NCBI GenBank assembly: GCA_019055375.1
Contig: JAHQIW010000477.1
Coordinates: forward strand, 1 to 64,000
Reading direction: 5' to 3'
DNA length: 64,000 bases
Origin: Parelaphostrongylus tenuis
Lineage: Eukaryota; Nematoda; Chromadorea; Rhabditida; Metastrongylidae
Numbering within the stretch: the first letter of the stretch is position 1; every line of letters begins with the position of its first letter. Positions 58,740-64,000 of the stretch are shown one piece after another. The position numbers and the translations under genes are program-made. The notes beneath the pieces were generated by a model. That model ran no database searches. It saw only the letters and a list, made by a program, of their open reading frames with translations, and was not told where the DNA came from.

Positions 58740-59835
58740 CTAGAATTTCTTTTTTGAAATCGAGTACATCTAGCAGTGGAGTAAAGCAATTTGTTCAATC
58801 GAATATGTGCATGGGGAGTAACGAGTGACGTCTATTTGATGATTGGAATGTTTGAGATAAGCCAGAAATGATGATCTCACTTCGATTATTTGATGCAGGG
58901 CAAGCTGACTGAAAAGACAGTACAAAGGATATTCCTGTATAGTAACTTCGCTACTTAAGGCCAGTGTCATTGCAGCAATTCTAAAATGATACTGGTGCTT
59001 AGCTGACTTTGGGTGGTGATTTGATGAGTCTCAGAGAGACTGGAATTTTTGAAAAACGACGGCATTCATAAGTGTCGATTAAATGTTTGATCCAATATAA
59101 CATTTATTCGAGCAATGATAGATTATTTTTTGTTTACTTGCATAGAGAACTCCGTCCATTTTTCTGTGTGAGCTATCACTCGCGAGGTGTGTTTTAAATC
59201 TCAATAATCCAAGATAGCAAACTGTATAACTATACGATGGCGAATGTGATACCACATTCATTTGAATCAATCTTAACGGCTCTCCTCACTACCACTGAAA
59301 CAATCTTCATTTGCTCCATTTATTAGAGATGGTCGAAAGAGTATTTTGTGTGTCTGTATTTTGATAATTATCTTAGATCTTGTATTGGACTGTAAGTTGA
59401 AGTGGCTGATATTGCGCAAAATGCCCGTACTTTGGTAATCTCCTCGGCGAAACTCCCGTTTCCTCTAAAGTCGAAAACATTGCAATTTCTGAATCATTAA
59501 TGATTACTTTCTAAAATCGTGTGCTTATCCAAAGCATTGAATTTATTGAAGAAGCTTATCTCAAGATTTTGAATTTGATGTATTACTTATGCAGATCACT
59601 AACTGTGCCTTCTTAGAAGGGTTGTATGAATGAATCATCTAAGAAAAAATCCAATATTCAAAGTTTTTTCTAAGAATGACATTCCGTCTTTGTTGCTCTG
59701 CTAGATGCTACCGTATGTATCTCGAAAATAGAAAATCTGTACGCAGTAGACGTCCTAAGCAAATAAGGGGGCTAGTGGAGCTTTGTTTATTTAGTGTACA
59801 ACAATCCGTGCACAAATATTAGCTTTTTTCAGACT
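58740..59835. other. No recognisable gene
   Basis: Nothing assigned. Confidence 0.4.
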
Positions 59836-59839
59836 GTTT

Positions 59840-60380
59840 TCGAGATCTCGCTCAATATAATATAATCTGATAACATATCCCGCGCCTTCTATGAGATCTG
59901 CTACTGTATTTATTTTGTGCACGACACATGTATCGACCTTTCAGCCTTATCAGTAGCACGGTGTCTTCCGTTTTATCAATTCGGGAAGGCTTCCACTTCC
60001 CATTAAAAAATCGGAACAATGTAATCTGATAACATACTCCGAGCTTTTCAACAGATCTTCTTGGTAATGGTATGATGCAGGACACGTGCTGCTGCCTTTC
60101 AGCCTCATCAGTTGCACGGTGCCTTTTGTTTCAGCCAATCCTTTGTAACAGAGACCTGCCACTTATACAGGAACGACGGCAAACAACTTACAGTGCCATA
60201 AGATGAGAGGACCAACCATCGTATAGTGCTTTGCAGTCGATTGCTTGTGGCTGATGAAACTTATCTCGCAAAACCACTCTTTTGTTCTACCGCATAATAT
60301 CACTGTATAAGTGCCTTTATTGGATCTCATGGAAAACTCAAAATATGTCTGCAGATTATATTGTTTTGAGTGAGGTCTCA
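59840..60380 (-). mobile_element. HHR family 1 tandem units plus inverted end
   Basis: 'taatctgataacata' recurs at 59863 and 60022, a period of 159 bp. Each unit has a hammerhead position on the minus strand (about 59915-59965 and 60075-60120). An inverted piece without ribozyme ('cagattatattgttttgag') closes the element near 60350. Confidence 0.7.
60073..60119 (-). ncRNA. Hammerhead motif, family 1, core damaged
   Basis: Stem I GTGCAA/CTGCAT, CTGATGA and stem II GGCTG.../GGC are intact, but GAAAC is replaced by GCAGC. The unit copy at 59.93 kb instead has CTGATAA and GATAC. Both are probably inactive. Confidence 0.5.
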
Positions 60381-60384
60381 AAAG

Positions 60385-61225
60385 CAGTCGAAGAGAAGAT
60401 ATTGGGTGTGCAAATGTGACTACGCCGTTTTTGCTGTAATACTATCTAAGTAGTGGCGTACAAATCTTTTTTATCTGTGAGTGTGTCAGAAACGCTATCT
60501 ATTTATATGATTTTAATAAATGATTCTTCTTTTTCTCCGTTTGCTAGCATGGGATGAAAAATCAATTCCTTTCACTAGGCAAGGAGTCATAATAATGGAA
60601 GCTTTAATCTCTAGCTACTGCACTACGTAGCCGCTTTTTGGAAACACAGTTTGTAAGGCTGTGAAATTCGAATTGATATCATGTTTTACATTGTCCGCTC
60701 AACTTCAATATCACTTCGCTGGAAGCACAAAAACATATGATTGTGTAGAGATAGTCTTGCAGTATCACACTTATACGTTTGACCTGTAGTTTCCTCCAAA
60801 GCGGAGGAACAAATGATAATTGAATACCAAAAAATGCATTTCACATGTAACCCGCCAAAGCCCCATCGATCGATGACCGAGTTGAAACCATGGACATTCC
60901 TCTGAGTCCCGCTCTCGACTCGTAGATTAGTCAAAAACACATGCCTGCTTATGCGAATCAGTCTTGATTTTTTTGCTGCACTGTGGAGAAACGACATTTT
61001 CAGAAAATAAGCACAGCATTAAGTCGCTGAATTGAACTCTATGGAATATTATTATTGGTTTGAGAAAGACCTTTGTCTTGCGACATATATGCGCGTGGCA
61101 ACATAAATGTTTTCTTCTCGCTAAAGGAGAAAAAACCCAGTAGAAGCATAAGAAATTGAGGGTATGTATAGTACACTGTCTGTCAGCTCAACTGGGATCA
61201 TAGAGCGATGTTGATAAGTGGTGAG
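60385..61225. other. No recognisable gene
   Basis: The 103-codon minus frame at 60686 has no motif. Confidence 0.4.
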
Positions 61226-61229
61226 TAAG

Positions 61230-61335
61230 CGGTGGCCTCGGTGGTGTAGTTGTAGCACGCTCCCCCCCCCCCCCCTTTCCCCCCTATCAGGTATGGGAGA
61301 AACGTGGTTTTAATTCCTTCTGAGGTCGAGTTTTT
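61230..61335 (+). repeat. SINE family T3 with expanded C run
   Basis: 'gtggcctcggtggtgtagtt' then 14 C, TTT and 6 C (61262-61284), and the B-box-like 'gtggttttaattcc'. Sister copy at 23870. Confidence 0.65.
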
Positions 61336-61339
61336 GACA

Positions 61340-61615
61340 ACCACTTAATGCTTGTAGGTTATAGGTATATCTAAAACATGTAACGCTGCGAAGCAAATCA
61401 GTAGACATAACATTTGTGAACTTCCATAAAAAATCATATTTTGTACAACGGTTTTTGTAGGGCTTTGAAGATAGCGACTTTTGCACCCGAGAAACGCTAC
61501 TTGCAAAAAGGTTAATTTGCAGGTTTTTGATCCAAACGTGATTTATTGCTTGATATTGGTACCCTTCAATTGCACATTTTCGTGCGAACACTTTGGTGTA
61601 TAAGTGGCTCAAATG
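61340..61615. other. No recognisable feature
   Basis: The minus frame at 61310 has no motif. Confidence 0.4.
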
Positions 61616-61619
61616 ATAA

Positions 61620-61735
61620 TGTATCTTGACCCTCTTTGAGGTCTGCTTAGGACACTTTTATAGTGCAGGACACGTGTTTCGACTTTTCAACCTCGTCAGT
61701 TGCACAATGCCTTTTCTTTCCTTCAGTTCCTCGGG
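61620..61735 (-). mobile_element. HHR family 1 single unit
   Basis: Contains 'ctttgaggtctgcttagga' upstream and the best-preserved hammerhead of the window, followed by 'ccttcagttcctcgg', shared with 12110 and 59980. Confidence 0.7.
61663..61705 (-). ncRNA. Hammerhead ribozyme, family 1, best preserved
   Basis: Minus strand: stem I GTGCAA (61705-61700) with CTGCAC (61668-61663), five of six paired. CTGACGA (61699-61693), stem II GGTT/AGTC with loop GAAA (61692-61681), GAAA (61680-61677), stem III ACAC/GTGT, cleavage residue C at 61669. All conserved core residues of a type I/III-like minimal hammerhead are present. Stem III is only four pairs with no loop, as in satellite- and retroelement-borne hammerheads that may act as dimers. 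Confidence 0.75.
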
Positions 61736-61819
61736 TATCTACTCCATGGGAAGTGGTTATCAAGAGTGAGAAGATAAGTACGGTCGAACCAATCCACATT
61801 CTCCAGAATCGATATTCAT

Positions 61820-62345
61820 GAAAGGTCAGGAGAAGTGCGAAATAGCAAAAGCCGTGAGCCGGAAACAGTTATCGGTCTCTGTGATGGTTTGAGCAGGCAT
61901 TTGTGTGAACCGAATTGACGCCGATGTGCTTATCAACATAGACGTCAAAATCATCGCTGCCAGCTATCACCAACAAATTCTGCGGGGCGTATTTAAGCCT
62001 TGGAGTACTCAACGCTTCAACGCCGCCGGTTTTGCGCTCCAGCAGATTTGTGCTCCTGCTCATTCGGTCCGTTCAACGATGGCCATCTGTTAGAAGCTGT
62101 TCCCAGGCTTTTTGGCAAGAACATTTGGCCGTCATACTCCCATGGTCTCAACCCAGTGAATTACTTCTATGTGGTCTATAATAGAAGAATAAGCCTCGGC
62201 TACTCGATACACTAACATGCACGTGCTTAAGACGGCTTTGACACGCGCTCGGGACGAAATTGCGGTAAGAACGTGTGCGAGCGTCGCTGGAATCTTTGCA
62301 AACGACTTCGTAAATGTATATAAAGGAGGTAATTTGAAAATCTTT
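61820..62345 (+). pseudogene. Mariner-family transposase, C-terminal part, broken
   Basis: SRKQLSVSVMV then stop, AGICVNRI..., IIAASYHQQILRGVFKPWS, ALQQICAPAHSVRSTMAI, and after shifts HGLNPVNYF (family form S-P-D-L-N-P-x-D-Y-F, the third acidic residue changed), then ALTRARDEIAVRTCASV and FANDFVNVYKGGN at the end. This is the DD34D catalytic region order of mariner transposases. Stops and at least three shifts make it dead. Inverted terminal repeats were not found. Confidence 0.8.
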
Positions 62346-62349
62346 ATGC

Positions 62350-62495
62350 AATAATTCTTGTTTGCTGTTATAATTATTGATCTAATGCGCGTAATTACTC
62401 CTTTAACTAAATGAAGTCGTTTGTTTAAGCAGTCTTTTCACCGTTAGAATATCTGAAAATTTATCTGAGCTTTTCGTGCGCCCTCTATGACATCC
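62350..62495. other. No recognisable feature
   Basis: Mariner 3' flank, AT-rich. Confidence 0.3.
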
Positions 62496-62499
62496 AATA

Positions 62500-62640
62500 A
62501 CATTTTTGAGCCTATAAAGATCAATCAATCCTGTAAGGGATTGACTAGACCGAAAGGCAGCGTGTTACTGATGAGGATGTAATGCCGAAGCACTTTCACT
62601 GTAGAAGTGCCATTTAACAAACCCCATGTTAAGCTCAAGA
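62500..62640 (+). mobile_element. HHR family 1 remnant
   Basis: 'gtgttactgatgagg' then 'atgccgaagcac': CTGATGA kept, the GAAA core changed to GAAG, stem II with two closing G-C pairs. Confidence 0.45.
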
Positions 62641-62644
62641 TATG

Positions 62645-63290
62645 TTATCAGATTACATACTGCTTTGACATAAAAATAGCCGAATGCAAGGGTAAGATTT
62701 ATTTTATATCGTCTGATTGCCAAAAGGATTTGATTTATTGAGGAATGTTCTATCAATGTAGGCAGACACTCGGATAAGGCCGTAGTGTCATCGCCCTCCA
62801 TCTAATTGAAATAGGTTCCCGCTGAGAATGTCTCGATGCACACTTCATGTACTGGTCGACCATCTCACATTGCGAAGTTGACTCGCCACAGTCTGGAGAA
62901 GCTGTGATGGACCATGGTATTACGTCCACCTTACAACTGATATTGATCCATCAGACGAGCATTCTTCTACGCCCTCAAACAGCACCTACGGTAAAAAATT
63001 CGAAGATTACAGCTAGATCAAGGTGTAGTCACCTACTTCTTTTATTGCCAGCCTCAATCCTTCTAAGACAGAGGCACCCAATCCTTGCCTAGCAGATTCT
63101 TACATATCATCTTTACTATGGCATTTACTTTGTTGGATAACTAATTTTCTTGGATAAATAACTACCGAATTAACCAAATGTGAAACTGTGAAAGAAGTTA
63201 TGGCATAATCACAATCTAGGAATTGAGAAAATTCACATTTGCTTGCATTGGATGATCAAACACAATTCTTTCATTTAACCGTATGATATT
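62645..63290. other. No recognisable gene
   Basis: Nothing assigned. Confidence 0.4.
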
Positions 63291-63294
63291 ATAA

Positions 63295-63840
63295 ATATGC
63301 TCAATGATGCAGAGTGCTGCGCAAAACTCTTGCATCAGGCGGGACTCGAACCCACGTCTCACCTATCCGAAATCGCGTGCTCAAACCCGTAGCTTTACCG
63401 ATGCCTATTTTGCCACCTCTCTTTCTACGCTACAATGCATCTATATGTCAGCGATTAACCGTCAACAGTTTGTGCTGGGCAGTCTATATCGAACTGAACC
63501 CAGTCAAGCTGACAGATAGCGCAAAAGTTTCGCATATCACTTTACAACAGTGGGTATACTTATGACATCACACTACCGCTGAATGCGATTAAATAGAAAG
63601 ATTTCTGCTTGATTATCCAATACCCAATACCTATCAGCGTGACTGGGTTCAATGTCGATATCGACTAACCGAGTCAAGCTGTTGATGAATAATTGCTGAC
63701 AAATAGATGCATTGTAGCGTAGAAAGAGTGGCGGAAAACGGGCGTCGGTAGCGCAACGGGTTAGAGTAGGCGCCCCACTATAGGCTAAGGTGTGAGCTCG
63801 AGTCCAGCCTGAAGTAAGATGTTTGCTTGTATATTGTAGA
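63295..63840. repeat. SINE family T1 inverted pair with body
   Basis: The minus copy 63295-63420 ('gggactcgaacccacg', 'cccgtagctttaccgatgcc') and plus copy 63730-63820 ('ggtagcgcaacgggttag', 'gctcgagtccagcc') are separated by two body stretches ('ctgacagatag', 'tgcattgtagcgtagaaaga' against its complement near 63425). It gives the fullest view of the T1 body. Confidence 0.75.
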
Positions 63841-63879
63841 TCGAGATTTTCTTTGACCTCGGCTTAATTTTCTTGAAAC

Positions 63880-63965
63880 AAGGTTGATGATAAGATTTTT
63901 ATTTGGCTAACGTTTCGACGCAATTTGCTTTTCAGAGCTGATGAATCGAGACACTAGTTCTGCCG
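63880..63965. repeat. Penelope-type terminal repeat fragment at window end
   Basis: 'tttttatttggctaacgttt' then 'cgacgcaatttgcttttcagag'. On the minus strand this is CTGAAAAGC...GTCGAAACG, the damaged terminal-repeat signature also seen at 18970 and 21300. Confidence 0.55.
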
Positions 63966-64000
63966 TTCGCCATCGTTTCACCCGATTCGTGCCTTCTCTG

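Noticed and set aside
61905..62215. Two overlapping small frames as genes
   Set aside because: They are pieces of the broken mariner transposase in different frames.
1..64000. CRISPR array, spliced-leader gene, rRNA or telomeric repeat
   Set aside because: No regularly spaced identical repeats, no spliced-leader sequence, no rRNA motif and no TTAGGC array were seen.

Overview
The window is eukaryotic and looks like a parasitic nematode of the hookworm/strongylid type. This is an inference from three things: short introns ending in a T-rich tract plus CAG, nematode-style retroelement families (RTE, Penelope-like, mariner), and two copies of a small secreted protein gene with a pattern I recognise from nematodes. 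There are no operons, rRNA, CRISPR or bacterial signals. Most simple open frames here are chance. Real coding sequence is broken into small exons and much of it is decayed.

Genes. A five-exon secreted-protein gene lies on the plus strand (31052-32965) and a diverged paralogue lies on the minus strand (274 to about 1705). Both carry single-base frame breaks, and the minus copy also has in-frame stops. A two-exon gene for a secreted acidic protein (46948-47299) has a broken paralogue on the minus strand (57251-57560). Two tandem decayed copies of a Fer/Fps-like tyrosine kinase domain (40170-42710) alternate with Ser-Asp codon repeat tracts (38165-38560, 41430-41720). Several candidate exons with good splice sites (11382, 13007, 24648, 47955, 51321) have no recognised family.

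Mobile DNA dominates. There is a nearly full-length but broken RTE retrotransposon (25220-28600, minus) plus four RTE fragments. A Penelope-like element (16950-19025) carries RT and GIY-YIG endonuclease remnants and an inverted copy of its own 3' end, and a second Penelope 3' end lies at 10719-11375. A decayed mariner transposase lies at 61820-62345. Three families of tRNA-derived SINEs are present, several copies paired as inverted repeats.

The most striking signal is a set of short repeats carrying hammerhead-ribozyme cores (CTGANGA, stem II, GAAA, short stem III). They occur singly, as head-to-tail units about 159 or 290 bp apart, and as inverted pairs (12050-12485, 14705-15345, 33840-34285, 35500-35860, 43430-43640, 59840-60380, 61620-61735, 62500-62640). 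They look like Penelope-associated terminal repeats or retrozyme-type elements. A degenerate tandem repeat of about 180 bp lies at 15360-16240.

Stretches not listed as genes or repeats were read on both strands and showed no recognisable protein or RNA gene; the longer ones are described individually.
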